From the NCBI GenBank assembly GCA_023145215.1, contig JAGLED010000001.1:217776-281775 (forward strand): a DNA stretch of 64,000 nt. The letters are read 5' to 3'. Positions 9,302 to 17,273 of this stretch are shown here, one piece after another (positions within the stretch are counted from its first letter, which is position 1; every line of letters begins with the position of its first letter). The position numbers and the translations under genes are program-made. This DNA comes from Rhodospirillales bacterium (lineage in GTDB: Bacteria; Pseudomonadota; Alphaproteobacteria; Rhodospirillales; Casp-alpha2). The notes below the pieces were generated by a model, which was given only the letters and a program-made list of their open reading frames with translations, was not told the DNA's origin and did not search any database.

Positions 9302-10507
9302 ATGTCTAATGAAGTCAAGAAAGTCGTCCTTGCCTATTCCGGCGGCCTCGATACCTCCGTCATCCTGAAATGGCTCAAGGATACCTACAACTGCGAGGTC
9401 GTGACCTTCACTGCCGACCTTGGTCAGGGCGAGGAAGTCGAGCCGGCGCGCAAGAAGGCCGAGATGCTTGGCATCAAGGAAATTTATATCGAGGATCTGC
9501 GCGAAGAGTTCGTCCGGGACTATGTCTTTCCGATGTTCCGGTCGGGTGCGATCTACGAAGGTACGTACCTTCTTGGCACCTCCATCGCGCGCCCGCTGAT
9601 CGCCAAACGCCAGATCGAGATTGCACGTGAAACCGGCGCCGACGCCGTTTCCCACGGTGCGACCGGCAAGGGCAACGACCAGGTCCGCTTCGAACTCGGC
9701 TATTACGCCCTTGAGCCCAATATCAAGATCATCGCCCCCTGGCGCGAATGGGATTTGACCAGCCGAACCAAGCTCATCGAATACGCGGAAAAGAACCAAA
9801 TCCCGGTCCCGAAAGACAAGCGGGGCGAAGCGCCGTTCAGCCAGGATGCCAACCTTCTGCATATCTCATCCGAGGGGAAAATCCTCGAAGATCCCTGGGT
9901 GGAGCCGGACTACGACCTGATCCTGTCGCGCATGGTCACTCCGATGGCGGCACCCGATACCCCGGAAGAGATCACCATCGACTTCGAAAAGGGCGATCCG
10001 GTTGCGGTCAACGGTGAGAAGATGACCCCGGCGACGTTGCTGGCGAAGCTCAACGAGATGGGCGGACGTAACGGCGTCGGTTGCATTGACATCGTCGAGA
10101 ACCGTTTCATCGGCATGAAATCCCGGGGCGTTTATGAAACACCAGGCGGAACGGTCCTGTTCCACGCGCATCGCGCCATGGAGAGCATCACCCTCGAAAA
10201 GGGTGCCATGCACACCAAGGACGAGTTGATGCCGCGCTATGCGGAATTGCTCTACAACGGGTTCTGGTTCGCCCCCGAGCGGGAGATGCTGCAGGCCGCC
10301 ATCGACAAGGCGTCCGAACGCGTCAACGGGACCGTTCGCCTCAAACTCTACAAAGGCAACGTGATCGTCACCGGCCGCAAGTCGCCGAATTCGCTTTATG
10401 ACGAAGCGATGGTGACGTTTGAAGAAGACGATGTTTACGACCAGCGAGACGCGGCAGGCTTCATCCGCCTGAATGCCCTGCGGCTGCGGCTACTCGGCAG
10501 AAAGTAA
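9302..10507 (+). CDS. argG: Argininosuccinate synthase
   Basis: This enzyme condenses citrulline and aspartate with ATP, the penultimate step of arginine synthesis. The PP-loop '[15 protein letters not shown]' lies near residue 11, followed by '[10 protein letters not shown]'. '[14 protein letters not shown]' and '[15 protein letters not shown]' carry the citrulline and ATP contacts, and the C-terminal '[18 protein letters not shown]' is intact. Its 401 residues match the type found in alphaproteobacteria. The ATG at 9302 was used; the track start 46 codons upstream runs into the previous gene. No other arg gene is nearby. Confidence 0.97.
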   Translation: MSNEVKKVVLAYSGGLDTSVILKWLKDTYNCEVVTFTADLGQGEEVEPARKKAEMLGIKEIYIEDLREEFVRDYVFPMFRSGAIYEGTYLLGTSIARPLIAKRQIEIARETGADAVSHGATGKGNDQVRFELGYYALEPNIKIIAPWREWDLTSRTKLIEYAEKNQIPVPKDKRGEAPFSQDANLLHISSEGKILEDPWVEPDYDLILSRMVTPMAAPDTPEEITIDFEKGDPVAVNGEKMTPATLLAKLNEMGGRNGVGCIDIVENRFIGMKSRGVYETPGGTVLFHAHRAMESITLEKGAMHTKDELMPRYAELLYNGFWFAPEREMLQAAIDKASERVNGTVRLKLYKGNVIVTGRKSPNSLYDEAMVTFEEDDVYDQRDAAGFIRLNALRLRLLGRK

Positions 10508-10602
10508 CCCTGCTTCGGAGCGTTTCAGCTGGATTAGCCGGCCAAACAGCCCGGAATGCGCCACTTCAGCGATATAAGTTGACCGTTAAACCTATTTTTT
10601 GC

Positions 10603-10619
10603 ATGGTTATGTTAACCAT
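10603..10619. promoter_or_regulatory. Short palindrome upstream of the small membrane protein gene
   Basis: ATGGTTA and TAACCAT form 7-bp perfect arms around a TGT spacer, 20 bases before the next start codon and inside an AT-rich leader. It could be an operator or part of a promoter region. There is no T-run to support a terminator. Confidence 0.3.
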
Positions 10620-10638
10620 ATAAAAAGGGGGCGCGGAA

Positions 10639-10848
10639 ATGGCTGCTTTGAAAGTTATACTTTATTTTCTGTCCGGGTTCTGCGTCATCGCCGGGGCGAT
10701 TTGCGTCGGAATTTTCTTCCATAACGGCTCGATACAGGCACTGGGCAGCGGGGCCATGCTCGGCTGCATCGGCCTCGCCGGCCTTCTTCTGTCGATCTTC
10801 TTCGAACCGATTGTACGTGCTTTCAGGGACGAACGCGCCCGCAGCTGA
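10639..10848 (+). CDS. Small two-helix membrane protein of unknown function
   Basis: The 69 residues have two hydrophobic segments ('VILYFLSGFCVIAGAICVGIF' and 'AMLGCIGLAGLLLSIFF') and a short basic C-terminal tail. No family is recognised. A GGGGGCG purine-rich site precedes the ATG. It ends 7 bases before the stop of the convergent ATPase gene. Confidence 0.6.
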   Translation: MAALKVILYFLSGFCVIAGAICVGIFFHNGSIQALGSGAMLGCIGLAGLLLSIFFEPIVRAFRDERARS

Positions 10849-10855
10849 CGCCGGC

Positions 10856-12292
10856 TCAGCCGTGGAACGACCGTAGCGTCGGATCCCGCTCAATCCAGTA
10901 GGTATAGAGCGCCACCGGCGCGAGCGTCAGATCGACGCCCTTCATCGCCGCGTTGCGCGCCACACTGCCGGTCAGCACATAGGTGGTCGCCGCCTGATTG
11001 TTCTCGCGCACGAAATTGACCATCTGCTCCGGCCGCGTATCGGTCCGCACGTATGCGTTGGCCCAATCCAGGTCATAGACATGATCCGGCTTCCCCGTTT
11101 CGGGGTGAAGGGTCAGCAAATCGACAGCCCCACCGCGCCAGCTCGCGTAGTAAAGATTCTCGATCGCCTTAGACCCAAGCCATTGCGAAACCAGCGCCGT
11201 CTCCGCGAGACGTTGAAAGAACTGGTCCGACGGCGGCACCGGCGCGAACAAGGCGGCATACAGGGACGGGCTGGTCAGGTAGACCTTGAAGAACACCTGG
11301 CGCTGGAACGTTTTGGCGTCCCGGTCGACCCGATTGATCCGCCGGATCAGGAATGCCTGTTCCAGATAGTCGAGATATTTGCGCAACGTGTTCTTGGCGA
11401 TACCGGTCGCTTTCGCCAGATCGTCCATCGACACTTCCCGCGCCGTGTTGAAGGCAAGCAGGCCGAACAACCGGTTCAGTTCCTGCGGATCGTTAACGCC
11501 GGCCAGCGACGCGAGGTCCTTGTGCAACACCCGGTCGGCGACCCCGTCGCGGACAAATGCGGGGGCCGGCACTCCGTCCTTGCCGCTGAGTATCCCCTCC
11601 AAAAACCCGCCGAAATTAACGTAACGGTGGAATTCCTGATTGAGCGCCGGTAACCCGTTCGGCGCCAGTGTCATCGCGCCGCCATCACCGTCTTTACCGT
11701 CACCGCCGAACAGTTTCTCTTCGGTCCCGCGAAACCGGAGAAACTCGAGGAACGTCAATGGCGGCAGAACGAACACCTCCATCCTGCCATCCATGACACT
11801 GGTGCCGCTGACGATGGAGGGCGATGCCGATGAGACCGCGCCGACGATCTTGGCCCGTGGGCGCATTTCCGACAGGCGCAACAACTGCTTTTCCCAATCC
11901 CGGGCGTACTGCACCTCGTCGAAGAAAATATAGATCTCTGCGTCGGGGCCGTGGCGGTAGCGGCGGCAAAACATCTCAAACAGGATTGCAAGATCGGCCG
12001 CCGTATAGCTCGGCGTCGTCAGTGAGCAGTAAAGGATGCTGGTCGACTTGACGCCCTGCTCGACAAGCTGCGCCACCATTTGGCGCATCATTACCGTCTT
12101 GCCGGCACGGAGCGGCCCGGCCAGGACGTTCACCCGGCTTGTCCCGGACGTCATCACCCGGTCATAGAACGCCGGAAAGAAAGCGCGTTTCGGCGGATTC
12201 TTGAAGGCGACCCGGGTCGAGTCCTTGAATTCCCACCATGGATTGTCGAAGGCGAGTCGATGAAAAAGGTCGTTGTCGGTGATGGTATGCAT
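10856..12292 (-). CDS. AAA ATPase with C-terminal DUF4143 domain
   Basis: A 478-residue ATP-binding protein of the AAA_14/DUF4143 group. The Walker A motif 'GPLRAGKT' is at about residue 58-65 and the Walker B 'IYIFFDEVQ' near 121. A sensor-like 'VGAVSSASPS' follows. A winged-helix-like stretch 'MDDLAKATGIAKNTLRKYLDYL' begins near 294, and the C-terminal 'LVSQWLGSKAIENLYYASWR' to 'VYDLDWANAY' region looks nuclease-like. Members are common and mostly uncharacterised; some have been annotated as archaeal-type ATPases. It stands alone, with a promoter-like region flanked by inverted repeats upstream. An accessory origin is possible but unproven. Confidence 0.85.
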   Translation of the reverse strand: MHTITDNDLFHRLAFDNPWWEFKDSTRVAFKNPPKRAFFPAFYDRVMTSGTSRVNVLAGPLRAGKTVMMRQMVAQLVEQGVKSTSILYCSLTTPSYTAADLAILFEMFCRRYRHGPDAEIYIFFDEVQYARDWEKQLLRLSEMRPRAKIVGAVSSASPSIVSGTSVMDGRMEVFVLPPLTFLEFLRFRGTEEKLFGGDGKDGDGGAMTLAPNGLPALNQEFHRYVNFGGFLEGILSGKDGVPAPAFVRDGVADRVLHKDLASLAGVNDPQELNRLFGLLAFNTAREVSMDDLAKATGIAKNTLRKYLDYLEQAFLIRRINRVDRDAKTFQRQVFFKVYLTSPSLYAALFAPVPPSDQFFQRLAETALVSQWLGSKAIENLYYASWRGGAVDLLTLHPETGKPDHVYDLDWANAYVRTDTRPEQMVNFVRENNQAATTYVLTGSVARNAAMKGVDLTLAPVALYTYWIERDPTLRSFHG

Positions 12293-12367
12293 GGGTCCCC
12301 GTTCTCATACCTGCCGACGGCTACACTCTGAGCCCGCGTTGGTCCGGGACCCGTCTCACGCAATGAT

Positions 12368-12410
12368 GGTCAATCACGTGATCTTATTATATTAGATCGA
12401 AGAATTGACC
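12368..12410 (-). promoter_or_regulatory. Promoter/operator region of the AAA ATPase gene
   Basis: Perfect 7-bp arms GGTCAAT and ATTGACC flank 29 AT-rich bases that contain TATAAT on the minus strand, about 94 bases before the ATPase start. The arrangement looks like a -10 box framed by a regulator binding site. I found no good -35 box. Confidence 0.4.
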
Positions 12411-12451
12411 TTATTTGGCGATGCTGTCAAGTGCTTATTACGCAAGGGTTT

Positions 12452-13066
12452 TCATGCAATCAGCGCATGAACCCTGCGTTGCAGTTCCGGCACCAAATCC
12501 GACTCGAACCAAGGGTTTTTTCGTGCCCAGCCTGTCGTTCTCCAGCTCGGATGGGGTGTCGGGATGACAGCCGGCCCGTATTCGCGCCATGCCCGCACGG
12601 TTTCGGTCATTGTTCGCTTCCGCGCATCCCCCAAACAGAATGTCTGCGCGTGCATCCCAACCAACAAGGTCAACTCGACGCCCTTAAGATGGGCACGTAA
12701 CAGGCCGTGCCACGTCGGCGCACATTCCGGACGCGGCGGCAAATCGCCCCCTTTGGGGTCGCGCCCTGGATAACAGAACCCGGTCGGCATGATCGCGATC
12801 TTCGATGTGTCGTAAAAGACGTCCTTATCCAGCGCCAGCCAGTCCCTCAATCGGTCGCCTGAGGGATCGTTCCAGGGGATGCCGGTTTCGTGAACCTTGG
12901 TCCCGGGCGCTTGTCCGATGATCAAAACACGGGCCGTTGTGCTGATTCGCACCACTGGCCGCGGGCCGAGCGGAAGGTGTTCGCTGCAGATGTCGCAAGC
13001 GCGGACCCGGGCAAGTAACGCCTCCAAACTTTCCTGTACTTGTGTCATGATGGTCACATACCACAT
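12452..13066 (-). CDS. Uracil-DNA glycosylase superfamily protein
   Basis: A 204-residue UDG-fold protein. The water-activating loop region reads 'IGQAPGTKVHETGIPWNDPSGDR'-like from residue 49, and the C-terminal DNA-intercalation motif is 'PTPHPSWRTTGW' near 170. An N-terminal 'RACDICSEH' gives two cysteines, but a complete four-Cys Fe-S set as in family 4 or 5 is not evident. It resembles the uncharacterised UDG-like family rather than Ung or MUG. The start is uncertain: an ATG 18 bases further in (13048) is equally likely. It is divergent from the glucosaminidase gene across 35 bases. Confidence 0.82.
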   Translation of the reverse strand: MWYVTIMTQVQESLEALLARVRACDICSEHLPLGPRPVVRISTTARVLIIGQAPGTKVHETGIPWNDPSGDRLRDWLALDKDVFYDTSKIAIMPTGFCYPGRDPKGGDLPPRPECAPTWHGLLRAHLKGVELTLLVGMHAQTFCLGDARKRTMTETVRAWREYGPAVIPTPHPSWRTTGWARKNPWFESDLVPELQRRVHALIA

Positions 13067-13101
13067 ATGTAATGGTGAGCACGCCCGCTATTTGAGGGAA
13101 A

Positions 13102-13962
13102 ATGAGCACGTCTGCGGACCAAAATCCGATTAAACGCGTCATTGCGGTCGCCGCGATGTTGGCACTTTTGGCCGTCGTTGCGCTGCTGTACGCGTGCACG
13201 AGCGATCAGACCGCTGCGGTCGAAAGCCCCGAAGAAGTGGCGGCGCTGCCGCCGCTGGTGGTGGAAGAGATTCACCGCGACCTCGGATATCCGTTAGACA
13301 GCGTGGCGACGAACAAAGCCGTCCCCGCCTTGTTCATCGACTCATTGGACTTGAATCTCAACCGGATTCGCAACGTCGAAGACAAGAAGACCACCTTCTT
13401 CCGCATTATGTTACCTCATATCGCACGTGAGAATGACCGCATCCGCGCCGAGCGCGCGAAAATACAGGACAATCCAGACGACGTCCCAGCGTCGTTGTAC
13501 GAAAAGTACAACGTGGAGCCCGGCGACGTGAAGGAACTGCTGCGACGCGTCGATGTGATTCCGGCCTCGCTCGTCCTCGCACAGGCGGCGCTGGAGAGCG
13601 GATGGGGCACGTCGCGGTTCGCCCGCAAGGGGAACAATTTTTTTGGGATGCGGACCTATAACGAAGACGTCAAGGGCCTTGACCCAAAAGAGGCCGAAGG
13701 CTTCAAGGTCATCAAGTTCAAGAATATCGGTGCCAGCGTCCGGGCCTACATGAAGAACCTCAACACCCATAACGCCTACAAGAATTTCCGCCAACACCGC
13801 GTGGAGCAACGCGCATCCGGCGGCACGCCGAAGGGCCGCGGCCTGACGAACTATCTGACGGCCTATTCGGAAATCCCCGAGAAATACGGCGCCAGGCTTC
13901 GGGGCATGATGGACCGCAACAATCTCGATCGCTTCGACGGCGTCCGCGTCGCCGACAATTAA
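13102..13962 (+). CDS. Bax-like peptidoglycan glucosaminidase
   Basis: An envelope hydrolase of the mannosyl-glycoprotein endo-beta-N-acetylglucosaminidase (Glucosaminidase) fold, 286 residues. An N-terminal hydrophobic segment ends at 'LLYACTSD'; a Tyr at -2 is unusual for a lipobox, so lipidation is only possible. The catalytic domain has 'SLVLAQAALESGWGTSRFARKGN'-type residues from about 155 with the catalytic Glu, then 'NNFFGMRTY' and 'YMKNLNTHNAYKNFR'. The family cuts glycan strands during wall turnover. Its stop codon overlaps the stop of the convergent sirtuin gene by two bases. Confidence 0.87.
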   Translation: MSTSADQNPIKRVIAVAAMLALLAVVALLYACTSDQTAAVESPEEVAALPPLVVEEIHRDLGYPLDSVATNKAVPALFIDSLDLNLNRIRNVEDKKTTFFRIMLPHIARENDRIRAERAKIQDNPDDVPASLYEKYNVEPGDVKELLRRVDVIPASLVLAQAALESGWGTSRFARKGNNFFGMRTYNEDVKGLDPKEAEGFKVIKFKNIGASVRAYMKNLNTHNAYKNFRQHRVEQRASGGTPKGRGLTNYLTAYSEIPEKYGARLRGMMDRNNLDRFDGVRVADN

Positions 13963-14693
13963 ACGGCGCTCAACAACTCATCGACATACGCCGGCACCAC
14001 GTCCCCCGCCGGACCATAACGCGTCTCGGCAAACGATGTCGCGCCGACGGACGGCTCCAGGTTCAACTCGACCGAATGGCCGCGGCCGTAATGCCGAACG
14101 ACCTCGACGAACCCCGCCGCCGGGTAAACGTTTCCCGATGTGCCGATGGACATGAACAATCCCGCCCGCGCCAAGGCCTGCTCGATCTCGTCCATCGACA
14201 GCGGCATTTCACCGAACCACACCACGTGCGGGCGCAATCCCCCGTCCCGCCCGCACGACAGGCACTTCAGCGCGATGGAGAGATCGTGTCGGCATTCAGT
14301 AATGTCGCCGCATTCCTCACAGCGTGACTTCAACAACTCTCCATGCATGTGAATGAGATTGGCTGAACCGGCACGCTCATGGAGATCGTCGATGTTCTGG
14401 GTGACGATCAGCACCCCGCCGGGCCAGTCCCGTTCCAGCCGCGCAAGCGCAACGTGTGCCGGATTCGGCTGCACATTTGCGTTCAGCAATCCCTGTCTTC
14501 TCGCATTGTAGAATGCGTGCACGCGCGCCGGGTCGCGTACGAACGCCTCCGGTGTCGCGACATCCTCGATCCGCACCTTCGACCAGATCCCATCGGCATC
14601 TCGAAATGTCTCTAGACCGGATTCTTTGGATATGCCGGCGCCGGTCAAAACGACAATGGGGTTGGACGGATCGATCACTGGCATTGTGGACAC
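13959..14693 (-). CDS. cobB: NAD-dependent protein deacylase (sirtuin, CobB-type class III)
   Basis: A 244-residue sirtuin that removes acyl groups from lysine using NAD. 'LTGAGISKESGLETFRDADG' binds NAD near the N-terminus. 'TQNIDDLHERAG' and 'HMHGEL' contain the catalytic His. Two C-x2-C pairs ('CEEC' and 'CLSC') form the zinc site. 'FYNARR' supplies the Tyr and Arg that in the SIRT5/CobB group bind negatively charged acyl chains, so desuccinylase or demalonylase activity is likely. It is a single gene, tail-to-tail with the glucosaminidase. Confidence 0.93.
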   Translation of the reverse strand: MSTMPVIDPSNPIVVLTGAGISKESGLETFRDADGIWSKVRIEDVATPEAFVRDPARVHAFYNARRQGLLNANVQPNPAHVALARLERDWPGGVLIVTQNIDDLHERAGSANLIHMHGELLKSRCEECGDITECRHDLSIALKCLSCGRDGGLRPHVVWFGEMPLSMDEIEQALARAGLFMSIGTSGNVYPAAGFVEVVRHYGRGHSVELNLEPSVGATSFAETRYGPAGDVVPAYVDELLSAV

Positions 14694-14772
14694 CTCTCAG
14701 TTAATACTTCCCCGAAGAACGGTCATGATAATCGTGTCGATGCCGTTTCCAAGTAGCCGGAGTTCGATTTCG

Positions 14773-15258
14773 ATGGTGCGTGTGCTGTTCGTCTGCCTCG
14801 GCAACATATGCCGGTCCCCGACGGCCGAGGGTGTGTTCCGCGATCTGGTGCGCCGTGAGGGGCTAAGCGAACGCATTGAGACAGACTCATGCGGTACGGG
14901 CGGCTGGCACATCGGCAACCCGCCGGATAGCCGCGCCTGCGCCGAAGCCGAACGCCGCGGCATCGATCTTAGCGACCTTCGCGCACGCCAGATAAAAGAG
15001 AGCGACTTCGAGGCGTTCGACTATGTTCTCGGCATGGACGACCGCAACATCGCCAACCTCGAAGCGATGTGCCCGGCCTCCTACAAAGACAGAATCAAAT
15101 TGTTTTTGAGTTACGCGTCCGACGTCGGGCGTCATGACGTGCCGGATCCGTACTACGGCGGCCCGGACGGCTTTCGAGATGTTTTCGACATGATCGACAA
15201 GGCGTCGCGGGGCCTTCTTGCCGACATCCGAACAAGGCATCCAGATGCCCTCGGCTGA
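14773..15258 (+). CDS. Low-molecular-weight phosphotyrosine-type phosphatase
   Basis: A 161-residue cytosolic phosphatase. The P-loop 'VCLGNICRSP' (C-x5-R-S) lies at residues 7-16 and the general acid is in 'VPDPYYGG' near 125. The ATG at 14773 puts the P-loop at the standard distance; the track start adds 49 unrelated residues. It overlaps the ketosamine kinase gene by 14 bases. That pairing is known for bacterial ketosamine 3-kinases, where the phosphatase may act on sugar phosphates (for example ribulose-5-phosphate or ribose-5-phosphate) rather than phosphotyrosine. Confidence 0.93.
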   Translation: MVRVLFVCLGNICRSPTAEGVFRDLVRREGLSERIETDSCGTGGWHIGNPPDSRACAEAERRGIDLSDLRARQIKESDFEAFDYVLGMDDRNIANLEAMCPASYKDRIKLFLSYASDVGRHDVPDPYYGGPDGFRDVFDMIDKASRGLLADIRTRHPDALG

Positions 15259-16093
15259 CCTTGAAGCACGCATCGCTGCCGCACTCGGCAGCCCGGTCAA
15301 CTCCCTTCATCCGATGGGCGGCGGATGCGTTGCCGATGTCCGGCGCGGCCAACTGGGTGATGGACGAAATATCGTCGTCAAATGGGGTGGGCGTTCGCTG
15401 GCCCTGGAAAGCCGCATGCTGGAACGGCTTCGCAAGGCCGGGATGCCGGTGCCGGAGGTCTATCACGCCGAGGACGATATGCTGGTGATGTCCTGGATCG
15501 AACACGGCGGCCCGATCGATCGGGATGCGGAAGAAAACGCTGCGGATTTGATCGCGCATCTGCATAACCAGACTGCGGCGCGTTTCGGTTACGAAGAAGA
15601 CACCGTGATCGGGGGCTTGCACCAACCAAATCCCGAAACGACGAGCTGGCTGGATTTTTTCCGCGACCACCGCCTGCTATACATGGCGAACGAAGCATTG
15701 TTGGCCGGCCGCCTTTCCGGGGAGACGTATGACCGGATCGAGACCCTGGCCGGCCGGCTGGATAACTGGATCGACGGCGATATCAAGCCGTCCCTAGTTC
15801 ACGGCGATCTCTGGGGCGGGAACGTCCTGGCACTTCCGGGCCGCATCGTCGCGCTCGTCGATCCGGCCATTTACTATGCAGACGCAGAGATCGAGCTGGC
15901 ATTTTCGACGCTGTTCAACACGTTCGGTGAACGGTTCTTTTCGCGATACGAGGAATACAGACCGCTCGCCCCCGGCTTCTTCAAGGAACGTTGCGAACTC
16001 TATAACCTCTACCCGTTGCTGGTGCACGTCCGCCTGTTCGGCGGTAGCTATGCCAACACGGTTGCGGGCACGCTCTCGAGGTTCGGATGCTGA
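15245..16093 (+). CDS. Fructosamine/ketosamine 3-kinase family protein
   Basis: A 282-residue kinase of the aminoglycoside-phosphotransferase fold that phosphorylates the 3' position of sugar adducts on proteins, destabilising them (deglycation). 'NIVVKWGG' carries the ATP-binding Lys, 'LVMSWIEHGG' is the hinge, 'SLVHGDLWGGNVL' is the catalytic loop and 'LVDPAIYYADAEIELAF' is the metal-binding and family-specific segment. The ATG at 15245 overlaps the preceding phosphatase and the downstream HAD start lies within its last codons, so all three are translationally coupled. Confidence 0.9.
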   Translation: MPSADLEARIAAALGSPVNSLHPMGGGCVADVRRGQLGDGRNIVVKWGGRSLALESRMLERLRKAGMPVPEVYHAEDDMLVMSWIEHGGPIDRDAEENAADLIAHLHNQTAARFGYEEDTVIGGLHQPNPETTSWLDFFRDHRLLYMANEALLAGRLSGETYDRIETLAGRLDNWIDGDIKPSLVHGDLWGGNVLALPGRIVALVDPAIYYADAEIELAFSTLFNTFGERFFSRYEEYRPLAPGFFKERCELYNLYPLLVHVRLFGGSYANTVAGTLSRFGC

Positions 16094-16731
16094 TCATCTT
16101 TGACTGCGACGGCGTGCTGGTCGACAGCGAGATCATCGCCAACCGGGTGCTCGCGGCGCTGCTCAGCCGGCACGGGTATCCCATCACGGCAGGCGAATGC
16201 CGCGCCAAGTTCCTGGGCCGCACCATTCCCGGCGTCATCAAGATGGTCGCGGACGAAGGTGTCGTACTTCCCGACGATTTCGAAACGTTGCTTCGCGATA
16301 AAGACGTGGAAGCCTTCGCGACCGAACTCAAGCCGACGCCGGGCATGCGTGACGCATTGGAACAGCTCACGCATCTTCCGAAGTGTGTGGCCTCCTCTGG
16401 CAGCCCTGAGAAGATCCGGCGCAACCTGGAGACCACCGGGCTGCTCCGTTTTCTGGACCCGCATCTGTTCTCCGCCCGGGACGTCAAGAATCCGAAGCCT
16501 GCGCCGGACCTTTTCCTGATGGCGGCGTCACGCATGGGCGAAGGAGCGGACCGGTGCACGGTCATCGAAGATACCCCGCTCGGGATCGAGGGCGCCAAAC
16601 GTGCCGGCATGCGGGCGCTCGGCTACATCGGTGGGTCGCACCGCGTCCCGGCCGACGAGAAAATACTGCGCGATGCCGGCGCCGACTTGGTCTTTGCCGA
16701 TATGGCGCAGTTACCCCGGCTGCTTGGCTAG
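16087..16731 (+). CDS. HAD-superfamily phosphatase (beta-phosphoglucomutase-like)
   Basis: A 214-residue HAD subfamily I hydrolase. Motif I 'IFDCDGVLVDSE' has both Asp residues, motif II is 'VASSGSPEKI', motif III Lys is in 'KNPKPAPDLFL' and motif IV is 'VIEDTPLGIEGAKRAGM'. The helical cap lies between motifs I and II. The substrate is probably a sugar phosphate. It starts 7 bases before the end of the ketosamine kinase gene. Its stop overlaps the end of the convergent thpR by 4 bases. Confidence 0.92.
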   Translation: MLIIFDCDGVLVDSEIIANRVLAALLSRHGYPITAGECRAKFLGRTIPGVIKMVADEGVVLPDDFETLLRDKDVEAFATELKPTPGMRDALEQLTHLPKCVASSGSPEKIRRNLETTGLLRFLDPHLFSARDVKNPKPAPDLFLMAASRMGEGADRCTVIEDTPLGIEGAKRAGMRALGYIGGSHRVPADEKILRDAGADLVFADMAQLPRLLG

Positions 16732-17267
16732 ATTTCCGCCAGTTCGTAATCGACCAACGGTTCGTACATCGCTCCTTCACGGGCGAGGTGCGAACGAAAA
16801 AGCGTGAACTTGTCGACGGTGAACGCCGGGATCGAAAGCGTGTCGTGGCTTTCGATCCACTGACCGACGTCCGTCGCGCGCGCCTGCTTCAGTCGCGCCA
16901 GGGTAATATGCGGCTTGTACTTCCGCGTCTCTCTTTCAAAGCCGGCCTTGACCGCGGCGCTCTCCACCCGGCCGTGAAGATATCCCAGCGTCGTATTGCC
17001 CTCGATCCCCGCCCAGATCGATTTGATCTGCGAGCCGCGTTCGAAGTACCCGAAACCGTCGCACTTCAGGTCGAACGGCGGGATGTTGATTTCCGATAGT
17101 TCCTGATCAAGGTCCTGCGCCTGCGCCCGGTCGGTCTCGCCGCAGAAAAACAAGGTGATATGCATGCCCTCGGGCCTGACCCAGCGTGCACCGCGCACGC
17201 CGGACGACACCCGGACAAGCGCATCGCGGATAAAATCGGGCACGGGAATGGCGACAAAAAGTCTCAT
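16728..17267 (-). CDS. thpR: RNA 2',3'-cyclic phosphodiesterase (2H family)
   Basis: A 179-residue two-histidine phosphoesterase. Both catalytic motifs are present as 'HITLFF' (near residue 36) and 'KPHITLAR' (near 123), with 'MRLFVAIPVPD' at the N-terminus. Family members hydrolyse 2',3'-cyclic phosphates or act as RNA ligase-like enzymes; the physiological role is uncertain. It lies just downstream of the aldo-keto reductase on the same strand with a 6-base gap, so co-transcription is likely. Confidence 0.92.
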   Translation of the reverse strand: MRLFVAIPVPDFIRDALVRVSSGVRGARWVRPEGMHITLFFCGETDRAQAQDLDQELSEINIPPFDLKCDGFGYFERGSQIKSIWAGIEGNTTLGYLHGRVESAAVKAGFERETRKYKPHITLARLKQARATDVGQWIESHDTLSIPAFTVDKFTLFRSHLAREGAMYEPLVDYELAEI

Positions 17268-17273
17268 ATCTGA

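Noticed and set aside
12360-12430. Mobile-element end near the AAA ATPase
   Set aside because: The short inverted arms frame a promoter-like -10 box, and no transposase, direct repeats or composition shift in the gene support a mobile element.
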